Shown here: positions 32,485 to 40,000 of the stretch, in pieces
Position numbering within the stretch: the stretch's first letter is position 1
Layout of the letters: the number at the start of each line of letters is the position of its first letter
Assembly: GCA_019246795.1 (NCBI GenBank)
Contig: JAFAPY010000053.1
Location: 1-41,305, forward strand
DNA length: 41,305 nucleotides
From: Streptosporangiaceae bacterium
GTDB taxonomy: Bacteria; Actinomycetota; Actinomycetes; Streptosporangiales; Streptosporangiaceae
Direction of reading: 5' to 3'
Position numbers and translations under genes: made by a program
The notes under the pieces: generated by a model
The model's database searches: none
What the model saw: only the letters and a program-made list of their open reading frames with translations
Told to the model about the DNA's origin: nothing

Positions 32485-32967
32485 ATGGCCACCGTCGAAG
32501 TCTCATTCACGCCTCTGCCCGCGCATGTCCGCACCGCGCGCCTGGTCGCGACCGCGGTGGCGCGGCGCAGCGGGGTTGACGAGGCGCTTCTCGATGAGGT
32601 CCGCCTCGCCGTGGGCGAGGCCTGCTCCCGCGCCGTCGAGGCGCACCGGCGGCACTGCCCGGCCGAGCCGGTCAAGATCGAGATGACCGACGCCGGGGAG
32701 CGGTTCGTGGTCGTGGTGAACGACGCGGCGACCGGCGACGCCGCGGCAGGGCCCGGCGTGTCGCCGGGCGGCAGCGGCAACGGGACCGTGGAGGGCCAGG
32801 CCGCCCCGCCGGCATCCCCGGCCCGAGGCGCGGACGACGAGGGGAGCGCGACCCCGCCGGGGTTCGGCCTCGCCATGATATCCGGCCTGGCCGACGACGT
32901 CCGGGTGCTGTCCACCGGTTCCGGGATGAGCATCCGGATGAGCTGGCCGTCTGCCGCCGCCGGATGA
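32485..32967 (+). CDS. RsbW/SpoIIAB-like ATPase-fold protein, probable anti-sigma partner of BldG
   Basis: The 160-residue product follows bldG by 26 bp. FTPLPAHVRTARLVATAVARRSGVDEALLDEVRLAVGEACSRAVEAH (about 8-54) is the N-terminal half of a GHKL anti-sigma domain, and GFGLAMISGLADDVRVLSTGSGMSIRMSW is its G-box region; between them is an unconserved Gly/Ala/Pro-rich insert (about 82-125). In the N box (ExxxNA) the Asn that helps hold Mg-ATP is Arg49, so kinase activity is doubtful. It may bind BldG or a sigma factor without phosphorylating. No strong ribosome binding site is seen; translation may be coupled to bldG. Confidence 0.82.
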   Translation: MATVEVSFTPLPAHVRTARLVATAVARRSGVDEALLDEVRLAVGEACSRAVEAHRRHCPAEPVKIEMTDAGERFVVVVNDAATGDAAAGPGVSPGGSGNGTVEGQAAPPASPARGADDEGSATPPGFGLAMISGLADDVRVLSTGSGMSIRMSWPSAAAG

Positions 32968-32993
32968 GCCAGCCGTCCGCCGCCGGATGAGCC
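32946..32993. repeat. 23-bp tandem duplication across the stop codon
   Basis: CCGCCGCCGGATGAGCC occurs at 32954-32970 and again at 32977-32993, each preceded by GCCGTC or a near copy. The first copy contains the TGA of the anti-sigma-like gene. It looks like a replication-slippage duplication. The rest of the region up to the hppA start (280 bp in all) is non-coding. Confidence 0.6.
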
Positions 32994-33078
32994 GGCCGGC
33001 CCTGACCGCGTTTCGCCCGGGCGGCGCCGGCCGTCACCGCCTCGCCTCAGGCTGCCGCCGGACCCCTGCCGCCGCGTC

Positions 33079-33105
33079 ATTACCGTGCTGTACCGTGTTG
33101 GTAAT
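33079..33105. promoter_or_regulatory. Inverted repeat in the hppA upstream region
   Basis: ATTACC (33079-33084) and GGTAAT (33100-33105) bound a 27-bp interval with internal copies of TACCGTG. It lies in the one AT-rich patch (33078-33120, with TTGGTAATTTTCGGATAAC) of the 280-bp region upstream of hppA, so it is likely part of its promoter or an operator. No clear -35/-10 pair can be fixed. Confidence 0.35.
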
Positions 33106-33247
33106 TTTCGGATAACGTCAACGGTCAGGGAAGAGGCCGGATTCGTGGTTCGGGCCGTGCATGCGTAGACTCCCGCCCGACCCGCTTGCTTCCCGATCGG
33201 CGCCTTGATCGAGGCACCGTCTGCGCGCATAGCTCCGAGGAGGATGA

Positions 33248-35650
33248 ATGTCCAGGCTCGACCCCGCGCTGGCGGCGAACCCCGTCAGCGTGAGCGGCAA
33301 CAACCTGACCTGGGTTGTCGTGGTCGCGGTCATCGCGCTGCTCGCGCTCGGCGTGGCCGGCACGCTGGTGCGTGAGGTGCTGGCCGCCAGCCAGGGCACG
33401 CAGCGGATGCAGGAGATCGCACGCGCGGTGCAGGAGGGCGCGGCCGCTTTCCTGCGCCGCCAGTTCCAGACCCTTGCCGTGTTCGTGGCCGTCATCTTCT
33501 TCATCCTGCTGCTGCTGCCCGCGGACGGCACCTCCGTGCGCTGGGGCCGCAGCATCTTCTTCCTGGTCGGCGCGCTGTTCTCGTCGCTGACCGGGTTCGT
33601 CGGCATGACGCTGACCACCCGGGGAAACGTCCGGGTGGCGGCCGCCGCCCGCGAGGCCGGCGAGCGGCCCGCGATGCGGATCGCGTTCCGCGCCGGGGGC
33701 GTGGCCGGCATGTTCACCGTGGGCCTCGGCCTGCTCGGCGCCGCGATCGTGGTGCTGATCTACCGGGGCAACGCGCCGAACGTGCTGGAAGGGTTCGGCT
33801 TCGGCGCGGCGCTGCTGGCCCTGTTCATGCGTGTCGGCGGCGGCATCTACACCAAGGCCGCCGACGTCGGCGCGGACCTGGTAGGCAAGGTGGAGCAGGG
33901 CATCCCCGAAGACGACCCGAGGAACCCGGCCACGATCGCGGACAACGTGGGCGACAACGTGGGGGACTGCGCGGGCATGGCCGCGGACCTGTTCGAGTCC
34001 TACGCGGTGATGCTGGTCGCCTCGCTGATCCTGGGTAAGACGGCGTTCGGCGATGACGGGCTGGTGTTCCCGCTCATGGTGTGCATGATCGGGGTGATCA
34101 CCGCGGTGATCGGGATCTTCGTCGTCTCCCCGCGCAAGAGCGACCGCAGCGGGATGACCGCGATCAACCGGGGCTTCTTCGTCTCCGCGGTGATCTCGGC
34201 CATCGGGGTGGCGATCGCCTGCTTCACGTTCCTGCCGTCCAAGTTCAGCTCGTTCCAGGGCATCACCGATCCGCGCATCGCGGCGTTCGCCGCCAACCCC
34301 CGCTGGCTGGCGCTGGGGGCGGTGCTGATCGGCATCGCGCTGGCCAGCGCCATCCAGCTGCTGACCGGCTACTTCACCGAGATGAACCGGCGGCCGGTCA
34401 CCGATGTCGCGCGGAGCTCGCAGACCGGGGCGGCCACGGTCATCCTGGCCGGAGTGTCGCTCGGCATGGAGTCCGCGGTGTACTCGGCGCTGCTGATCGC
34501 CGGCGCGGTCTTCGGCGCGTACCTGCTCGCGACCGGCAACGCCACGGTCGCGTTGTTCGCGGTGGCGATGGCCGGGACCGGGCTGCTCACCACGGTCGGC
34601 GTGATCGTGTCCATGGACTCCTTCGGCCCGGTGACCGACAACGCGCAGGGCATCGCGGAGATGTCCGGCGACGTGGAGGGCGACGCCGCGGTGGCGCTGA
34701 CCCACCTGGACGCGATCGGCAACACCACCAAGGCCATCACCAAGGGCATCGCGATCGCGACCGCGGTGCTGGCGGCGACCGCGCTGTTCGGCTCGTTCCG
34801 CACCTCGGTGGTGTCCGCGCTGCCCGCAGCCGCGAACAACACCTTCCATCTGGACGTTTCCCGCCCGAACGTGCTGGTCGGCGTGATCCTCGGCGGCTGC
34901 GTCGTGTTCTTGTTCGCCAGCCTGCTGATCATGGCGGTGGGCCGCGCCGCGCAGACGGTGGTGCTCGAGGTGCGCAACCAGTTCCGCACCCACCCCGGGA
35001 TCATGAAATACACCGAGAAACCCGAGTACGGCCGGGTTGTCGACATCTGCACCAGGTACTCGCTGCGCGAGCTGATCACCCCGGGCCTGCTCGCGGTCCT
35101 CACCCCGATCGCGGTCGGCTTCACCTTCGGCTACGCGCCGCTCGGCTCCTACCTGACCGGCGCGATCGCGACAGGGGTGCTGATGGCGGTCTTCCTCGCC
35201 AACTCCGGCGGCGCATGGGACAACGCGAAGAAGGTGGTCGAGGACGGGGCGTACGGCGGCAAGGGCTCCGACGCGCACGCCGCCACCGTGATCGGCGACA
35301 CGGTGGGGGACCCGTTCAAGGACACCGCGGGGCCAGCGATCAACCCGCTGATCAAGGTGACGAACCTGGTCTCGCTGCTGATCGCGACCAGCATCGTCAA
35401 GTACAGCAGCAACACCGGGCTGCGCGTGGGGGTGGCTCTGGCCGCGGTGCTCATCATCGTCGCCGCGATCGTGATCTCCAAGCGCCGCTCCGTCGACATG
35501 GGCCTGGAGGAGCCGTCCGGCACCGAGGTGACCGGCGCTGTCTCCCCGGCGCTGGAAGAGGTTTCCGGACCGGCCGCGAGCACCACGCCGACCGCGGCGC
35601 AGGGCGACATGGCCGACCGGGAAACCGCCGCCAAGCGCAGCCCCGACTAA
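33248..35650 (+). CDS. hppA: Proton-translocating membrane pyrophosphatase, K+-independent type
   Basis: The 800-residue protein, with about 16 spans, couples pyrophosphate hydrolysis to proton export. DVGADLVGKVEQGIPEDDPR and NPATIADNVGDNVGDCAGMAADLFESY (about 206-252) form the PPi/Mg site; SMDSFGPVTDNAQGIAEM and GGAWDNAKKVVEDG ... GDTVGDPFKDTAGPAINPLIK complete it. GNTTKAITKG near residue 490 has Lys where K+-dependent enzymes have Ala, so it should be K+-insensitive. The C-terminal 40 residues are a disordered extension. GAGGAGG at 33237-33243 sets ATG 33248. It follows bldG and its partner, as in Streptomyces. Confidence 0.95.
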   Translation: MSRLDPALAANPVSVSGNNLTWVVVVAVIALLALGVAGTLVREVLAASQGTQRMQEIARAVQEGAAAFLRRQFQTLAVFVAVIFFILLLLPADGTSVRWGRSIFFLVGALFSSLTGFVGMTLTTRGNVRVAAAAREAGERPAMRIAFRAGGVAGMFTVGLGLLGAAIVVLIYRGNAPNVLEGFGFGAALLALFMRVGGGIYTKAADVGADLVGKVEQGIPEDDPRNPATIADNVGDNVGDCAGMAADLFESYAVMLVASLILGKTAFGDDGLVFPLMVCMIGVITAVIGIFVVSPRKSDRSGMTAINRGFFVSAVISAIGVAIACFTFLPSKFSSFQGITDPRIAAFAANPRWLALGAVLIGIALASAIQLLTGYFTEMNRRPVTDVARSSQTGAATVILAGVSLGMESAVYSALLIAGAVFGAYLLATGNATVALFAVAMAGTGLLTTVGVIVSMDSFGPVTDNAQGIAEMSGDVEGDAAVALTHLDAIGNTTKAITKGIAIATAVLAATALFGSFRTSVVSALPAAANNTFHLDVSRPNVLVGVILGGCVVFLFASLLIMAVGRAAQTVVLEVRNQFRTHPGIMKYTEKPEYGRVVDICTRYSLRELITPGLLAVLTPIAVGFTFGYAPLGSYLTGAIATGVLMAVFLANSGGAWDNAKKVVEDGAYGGKGSDAHAATVIGDTVGDPFKDTAGPAINPLIKVTNLVSLLIATSIVKYSSNTGLRVGVALAAVLIIVAAIVISKRRSVDMGLEEPSGTEVTGAVSPALEEVSGPAASTTPTAAQGDMADRETAAKRSPD

Positions 35651-35681
35651 GGCAGGTCCGCGGCGGGCAACGGGCCGGCGC

Positions 35682-36863
35682 CTAGGGCCCGGCGGCAGCG
35701 GCGTCTTCGCTGGAGATGCCGAGCAGGTACAAGATCGCGTCCAGGTACGGCACGCTCAGCGAGGTGTCGGCCGCGTCGCGGACGCCGGGCTTGGCGTTGA
35801 AGGCCACGCCGAGCCCGGCGGCGGCGATCATGTCCAGGTCGTTGGCGCCGTCCCCGACCGCCACCGTCTGCGACAGCGGCACGCCGGAGTCGGCGGCGAA
35901 CCGGCGCAGCGCCTCGGCTTTCGCCGCCCGGTCCATCATCGGCCCGCGCAGCCGCCCGGTCAGCTTGCCCACGGCGATCTCCAGCTCGTTGGCGGCCACG
36001 TAGTCGATGCCGAGCCCGGCGGCCAGCGGCCCGATCACCTGGACGAAGCCGCCGGAGACGATCCCCGACCTGAAGCCCAGCCCGGCCAGCGTCGCGATCA
36101 GCGTGCGGGCGCCCGCGGTCAGCCGCAGCCCGGCACGGACGTCATCGAGGACCGCCGCGTCCAGCCCGGCGAGCAGGCCCACCCGCTCGCGCAGCGAGGC
36201 GGCGAAGCCAAGCTCGCCGCGCATGGCGGCCGCGGTCACCTTGGCCACCTCCTGCTCGCAGCCCGCCCGGGCGGCGAGCAGGTCGATAACCTCGTCGCGG
36301 ATCAAGGTGGAGTCCACGTCCATCACGATCAGCCGCATCGCCCGCCGGTGCAGGCCGCCGCGCTGGACCGCCACGTCGACCCCCTGCTCGGCGGCCGCGC
36401 GGGCCAGGTCCTCGCGGAGCAGCGCCGGGTCCGCGCCGGAGACGTCCATCTCGATGCAGGTCACCGGGTGCCGCGCCAACCGGCCGATCCGGTCGATGTT
36501 GGCCCCGCCCGCGGCGATCCGCCCCGCGATCGCGGTGATCGCCGGCGGCGTCAGCGGGCTGCCGAGCAGCGTGACGTGCAGTCGGCCGCCCCTGGCCGCG
36601 AGGTCGCCGGACCCGGTGGTGATCTCCGCCTCCAGGCCGAGGTCGGCGGCCAGCGCGGTGACCGCGGCGTGGATGCCGGTCAGGTCCGGCGGCGCGTCAC
36701 AGCCGAGCAGCACGCCTAGCACCAGCCTGCCGCGGATCACCACCTGCTCGATGTCCAGCACCGACAGCGGGTGAGCGGCCAGGACGGCGAACAGCCGTGA
36801 CGTCACCCCCGGCCGGTCCCGGCCGGTGAGCGTGATGAGCAGGGTGATCCGCGGCGTGGTCAT
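35682..36863 (-). CDS. serB: Phosphoserine phosphatase with tandem ACT domains
   Basis: The 393-residue enzyme makes L-serine from phosphoserine. Residues about 5-85 (ITLLITLTGRDRPGVTSRLFAVLA) and 95-170 are ACT-type regulatory domains, which in mycobacterial SerB2 sense serine. The HAD domain has VMDVDSTLIRDE with nucleophile Asp (about 183), SGGFVQVIGPLA as motif II, and VGDGANDLDMIAAAGLGVAFNAKP as motifs III/IV. ATG 36863 begins MTTPRITLLI directly before the first ACT strand. A 6-bp GC stem (35671-35676 with 35686-35691) overlaps its stop and might aid termination against convergent hppA. Just upstream is the 48-bp repeat family copy. Confidence 0.93.
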   Translation of the reverse strand: MTTPRITLLITLTGRDRPGVTSRLFAVLAAHPLSVLDIEQVVIRGRLVLGVLLGCDAPPDLTGIHAAVTALAADLGLEAEITTGSGDLAARGGRLHVTLLGSPLTPPAITAIAGRIAAGGANIDRIGRLARHPVTCIEMDVSGADPALLREDLARAAAEQGVDVAVQRGGLHRRAMRLIVMDVDSTLIRDEVIDLLAARAGCEQEVAKVTAAAMRGELGFAASLRERVGLLAGLDAAVLDDVRAGLRLTAGARTLIATLAGLGFRSGIVSGGFVQVIGPLAAGLGIDYVAANELEIAVGKLTGRLRGPMMDRAAKAEALRRFAADSGVPLSQTVAVGDGANDLDMIAAAGLGVAFNAKPGVRDAADTSLSVPYLDAILYLLGISSEDAAAAGP

Positions 36864-36909
36864 GGCGCGGCCAGGCTACCCGAAAACGCCCCGGGGCTTC
36901 GCAAACGCC

Positions 36910-36972
36910 CCGCGCGGCCGCTCAGTGCTGACTGGAGCGCGCGCGTCGGGCAAGCCGCCGCGCGGCCGCTCA
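36910..36972. repeat. Inverted copy of the 48-bp repeat, spanning the queA stop codon
   Basis: On the minus strand, 36972 to 36918 reproduces 15297-15351 with one difference in 55 bases, and the match to the first unit continues to about 36911. The repeat begins exactly with the TGA stop codon of the QueA-like gene. Beyond it, GGCGTTT recurs twice around GCGAAGCCCC (36879-36910 region). It occupies nearly the whole gap between queA and serB. Confidence 0.8.
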
Positions 36973-37995
36973 GGGCAGCAGCAGGTGCACGTCGCCGAAC
37001 TCGTGCCACAGGTAGCTGCGGCTGACCGCGGCCTGGTAGCACCGGCTGAGCAGCTCGGCGCCGGCGAAGGCGGCCAGCATGCGCAGGTGGGAGGAACGCG
37101 GCTCGTGCAGCCCGGTGAGCAGCCCGTCGACCGCCCGGACCCCGGTCGCGGGCGTGACCACGTGCGACGTCCAGCCCGCGGCGGGCCGCACCGCGCCGTC
37201 CGGTCCCGCGGCCGTCTCCAGCGCCCGGACCACCGTGGTGCCCGAGGCGATGACCCGCCCGCCGTTAGCCCGCACATGATTGACCAAACGAGCCGTGGCG
37301 GGGGGCACGTCGTAGGGCTCGGGGTACGGATCCTCATCCGCCTCGATCGACGACACCCCGGCGTGCAGGGTGACCGGGGCGACCAGCACGCCGCGGGCCG
37401 CCAGGGCGGTGACGACGGCGGGGGTGAACGGGCGGCTGGCGCTGGGCATCTCCGCGCTGCCCGGCCGCTGCGCGAACACCGTCTGGTAGTCCGGCAGCGG
37501 CCAGTCGCGCCGCACGTAGCCGTACCTGATCGGGACGCCGTGCCTGCGCAGGTACGGCAGCACCGCCGCCGACAGCCTGGCCCGCCACAGCCTGGCCGTG
37601 GCCTTGCGCTCCAGGGTCAGCACTGCCCCGGACGGCAGGCTGATCTCCTGGCCAGGTACCCCATGGCCGTTCGGCAGAGAAATCTTGTCTTCGACACGGC
37701 GCAGCTCCACGAGCCAGGCGCCGTCGGGAAGCGGGGTGGAGAAGTGCACCGCCAGCGTGCCGCCTGCGGCACGCACCTGGGCGGCCAGCGTCGCGGTGTT
37801 GTTGATGACGAGCAGGTCGCCGGGCAGCAGCAGGCCCGGCAGGTCCCGGAACGCATGATGGCTGATCTCACCGCAGGCCCGGCGGCTGACCAGCAGCCGC
37901 ACGCCGTCCCTGGGCAGGCCGCGCGCCTCCGGCGGCTCGCGTGCTTCCAGCTCGGCGGGCAGAGCGAAAGCGGGCAGGGCGGAAGCGGTGATCAT
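36970..37995 (-). CDS. queA: QueA-like S-adenosylmethionine:tRNA ribosyltransferase-isomerase
   Basis: The 341-residue product matches QueA in length and blocks: RLLVSRRACGEISHHAFRDLPGLLLPGDLLVINNTATLAAQV (about 33-75), RPFTPAVVTALAARGVLVAPVTLHAGVSSIEADEDPYPEPYDV, GGRVIASGTTVVRALETA, and HEPRSSHLRMLAAFAG. QueA transfers the ribosyl moiety of SAM to preQ1 in tRNA, making epoxyqueuosine. No other queuosine gene is present in the window, and an actinobacterial paralogue with other substrate is possible. ATG 37995 (MITASALPAFALP) is chosen; the frame upstream is the shadow of the SDR gene, whose stop lies 4 bp before. The stop codon belongs to a dispersed repeat. Confidence 0.87.
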   Translation of the reverse strand: MITASALPAFALPAELEAREPPEARGLPRDGVRLLVSRRACGEISHHAFRDLPGLLLPGDLLVINNTATLAAQVRAAGGTLAVHFSTPLPDGAWLVELRRVEDKISLPNGHGVPGQEISLPSGAVLTLERKATARLWRARLSAAVLPYLRRHGVPIRYGYVRRDWPLPDYQTVFAQRPGSAEMPSASRPFTPAVVTALAARGVLVAPVTLHAGVSSIEADEDPYPEPYDVPPATARLVNHVRANGGRVIASGTTVVRALETAAGPDGAVRPAAGWTSHVVTPATGVRAVDGLLTGLHEPRSSHLRMLAAFAGAELLSRCYQAAVSRSYLWHEFGDVHLLLP

Positions 37996-37999
37996 GGCA

Positions 38000-38704
38000 T
38001 CACCGTCCTGCGGGCAGCAGGTGCGCGGCGCGGTACCTGCCGCTGGGCAGGCGCCGGGTGACCAGGGCGGCGAACGCGGGCACCACCGATTCGGGCAGCG
38101 GCCGGTCGGAGATGTCCTCGCCGGGGAAGGCCTGCTGGTGCATGTCGGTGCGCAGGTCCCCCGGGTCGGCCCACCAGACCCGGATCGCGACCTCCTCCGC
38201 GGCCAGCACGTTCGACACCTGCTCCAGGGCGGCCTTGGCGGCGCCGTAGCCGCCCCAGCCCGCATACGCCTCCACCGCCGCGTCCGACGTGATGTTCAGC
38301 ACCGCGCCGCCGCGGCTGCGCAGCATCGGCAGCAGCAGCTGGGTCAGCGCGACCGGCGCGATCACGTTGACCTCGAACGCGGCGCGCAGCCGGTCCAGCG
38401 GATAGTCCGCGAGCGCGGGCAGCGGGCTGGCGCCCAGCGTGCCCGCGTTGTTGACCAGCAGGTCCAGCCCGCCTGCCTGTTCGGCTGCCCGGCGCAGGTC
38501 CAGGCGATGGCCCGGGTCGGTGATGTCGCCGGGCACCGCGGTGACGCTGCCGCCCGCGGCGCGGATCTGCTGCGCCGCGGCGCGCAGCGCATCGCCGTCC
38601 CTGGCGTCGGTGATCAGGTCGTAGCCCTCGCGGGCCAGGCCGGCTGCCAGCGCGCGGCCGAGCCCGCGGGAGGCCCCGGTGACCATGGCAATCTTGGTAT
38701 CCAT
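38000..38704 (-). CDS. Short-chain dehydrogenase/reductase
   Basis: The 234-residue enzyme is a classical SDR. MVTGASRGLGRALA is the cofactor-binding TGxxxGxG near the N-terminus, LLVNNAG the NNAG motif, ITSDAAVEAYAGWGGYGAAKAALE the catalytic Ser and YxxxK (Tyr-Gly-Ala-Ala-Lys), and WADPGDLRTDMH the PG motif. Strand 2 has DARDGDALRA, not decisive for NADPH. The substrate is unknown. ATG 38704 is used because the frame further upstream overlaps the divergent kinase gene as a shadow. It is transcribed with the QueA-like gene, 4 bp apart, a pairing worth noting. The 120-bp gap to the histidine kinase holds palindromes. Confidence 0.88.
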   Translation of the reverse strand: MDTKIAMVTGASRGLGRALAAGLAREGYDLITDARDGDALRAAAQQIRAAGGSVTAVPGDITDPGHRLDLRRAAEQAGGLDLLVNNAGTLGASPLPALADYPLDRLRAAFEVNVIAPVALTQLLLPMLRSRGGAVLNITSDAAVEAYAGWGGYGAAKAALEQVSNVLAAEEVAIRVWWADPGDLRTDMHQQAFPGEDISDRPLPESVVPAFAALVTRRLPSGRYRAAHLLPAGR

Positions 38705-38737
38705 GGCAGCCACGCTAGGGGTCGCCGCGCCCGCGCG

Positions 38738-38783
38738 CATCGGCCAGGCGGCCGGGACGGCCTGCGCCGATGGTCCTAGGACC
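38738..38783. promoter_or_regulatory. Two adjacent palindromes in the SDR/histidine kinase divergent region
   Basis: CATCGGCCAGGC (from 38738) faces GCCTGCGCCGATG (ending 38772), an imperfect inverted repeat with a one-base offset. It is followed directly by the perfect 12-bp palindrome GGTCCTAGGACC (38772-38783), 42 bp before the kinase start. These are good candidates for binding by the NarL-type regulator encoded next to the kinase (autoregulation), or by a regulator of the SDR operon. Confidence 0.45.
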
Positions 38784-38824
38784 GCCTGATGCGGCCACGC
38801 CGCCGCCCGGATAGCGTCGATGTC

Positions 38825-39997
38825 ATGAGCGAAGGGCTCAGCGAGCTCTACCAGGTGAGCCAGGCGGTGCTGTCGGTCACCAGGCAGATGTCGGTCCGTG
38901 ACGTGCTGCAGGTGATCGTGCGGTCCGCGCGGTCGCTGGTCGGCGCGCGGTACGCGGCGCTGGGCGTGCCCGACGAGGGCAACTCGTTCGCGGAGTTCGT
39001 GGTCGACGGGATGAGCCCGGCCGAGCAGGCCGCGATCGGCCCGCTGCCGCGCCGGCACGGCATGCTCGCGGTGCTGCTGAACGAGGGCAAGCCGGAACGG
39101 CTCGCCGACATCCGCGCCGACCCCAGGTTCGAGGGCTGGCCGGGCGCCCATCCGGACATGACGCATTTCCTCGGCGTCCCGGTGCGGGACGGCGACCGGG
39201 TGCTCGGCATCATCTTCGCGGCCAACAAGACCTCCGCGGCGGCGGCCGGGCGCGGGTTCACCGAACGGGACGAGGAGATGCTCTCCCTGTTCGCCGCGCA
39301 CGCGGCGATCGCGCTGACCAACGCCAGGCTGTATGAGCGCAGCCGTGAGCTCTCGGTGCTGACCGAACGCGCCAGGCTGGCCAGGGACCTGCACGACGCG
39401 GTCACGCAGAAGCTGCTGGCGATCCGGGCGCATGCCCGCGCCGCAGCGGTGCTGGCCGGCAAGCAGCCCGCCGACCCGGACCGGGTGCGCGCCGAGATCG
39501 ACGTGGTGGGGGAACTCGGCGCCGAAGCCCACGCCGAGCTACGCGCGGTCATCGACGGGCTGGCGCCGCCCGATCTGGCGGCCGCCGGGCTGGCCGAGTC
39601 CATCCGCAGGTATGCGGCACTGGCCGGGCGGGCGCACGGCATCCGGGTCACCGTCAGCGCGGACGGGCTGGCGGCCGGCGGCCGGGCCGCTGACGGGAAG
39701 CCGGCTCTCGGTCGGCGCGCGGAACTCGCGGTGTACCGGGTGGCGCAGGAGGCGCTGCACAACGCGCTGCGGCACTCCGGGGCCGGCCTGGTCCGGGTGT
39801 GCCTGACCCGGAGCGCGCGGCGGGTCGTCCTCGAGGTGGCCGACGACGGGCACGGGTTCGCCGGGGAGGCGCCGCCCGGCGGGCTCGGGCTGGCCTCGAT
39901 GCGGGAGCGCGCGGCTGCGGTGGGGGGTGCGCTGGCGATACGCTCCGGCAGCACCGGGACGGTGGTGCGGCTGACCGTGCCCGTCGCGGGGAGGTGA
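38825..39997 (+). CDS. GAF-domain sensor histidine kinase (HisKA_3 type)
   Basis: The product of 390 residues has one N-terminal GAF domain (about 23-165: DVLQVIVRSARSLVGARYAALGV ... FLGVPVRDGDRVLGIIFAANK), a coiled linker, the HisKA_3 dimerisation helix ERARLARDLHDAVTQKL with phospho-acceptor His190, and a HATPase domain with QEALHNALRHSG (N box) and VADDGHGF / GGLGLASMRERAA (G boxes). No membrane spans are present, so it senses a cytosolic signal, as the mycobacterial DevS/DosT group does. ATG 38825 is preferred; an in-frame start at 38789 would add 12 basic residues. Three bases separate it from the response regulator gene. Confidence 0.9.
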   Translation: MSEGLSELYQVSQAVLSVTRQMSVRDVLQVIVRSARSLVGARYAALGVPDEGNSFAEFVVDGMSPAEQAAIGPLPRRHGMLAVLLNEGKPERLADIRADPRFEGWPGAHPDMTHFLGVPVRDGDRVLGIIFAANKTSAAAAGRGFTERDEEMLSLFAAHAAIALTNARLYERSRELSVLTERARLARDLHDAVTQKLLAIRAHARAAAVLAGKQPADPDRVRAEIDVVGELGAEAHAELRAVIDGLAPPDLAAAGLAESIRRYAALAGRAHGIRVTVSADGLAAGGRAADGKPALGRRAELAVYRVAQEALHNALRHSGAGLVRVCLTRSARRVVLEVADDGHGFAGEAPPGGLGLASMRERAAAVGGALAIRSGSTGTVVRLTVPVAGR

Positions 39998-40000
39998 TCG

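Noticed and set aside
33125-35278. 717-codon open frame opposite hppA
   Set aside because: Composition (His, Arg, Gln, Gly-rich) and antisense position to a certain gene mark it as a shadow.
35671-35691. Terminator between hppA and serB
   Set aside because: Only a 6-bp stem, overlapping the serB stop; too weak to list as its own feature.
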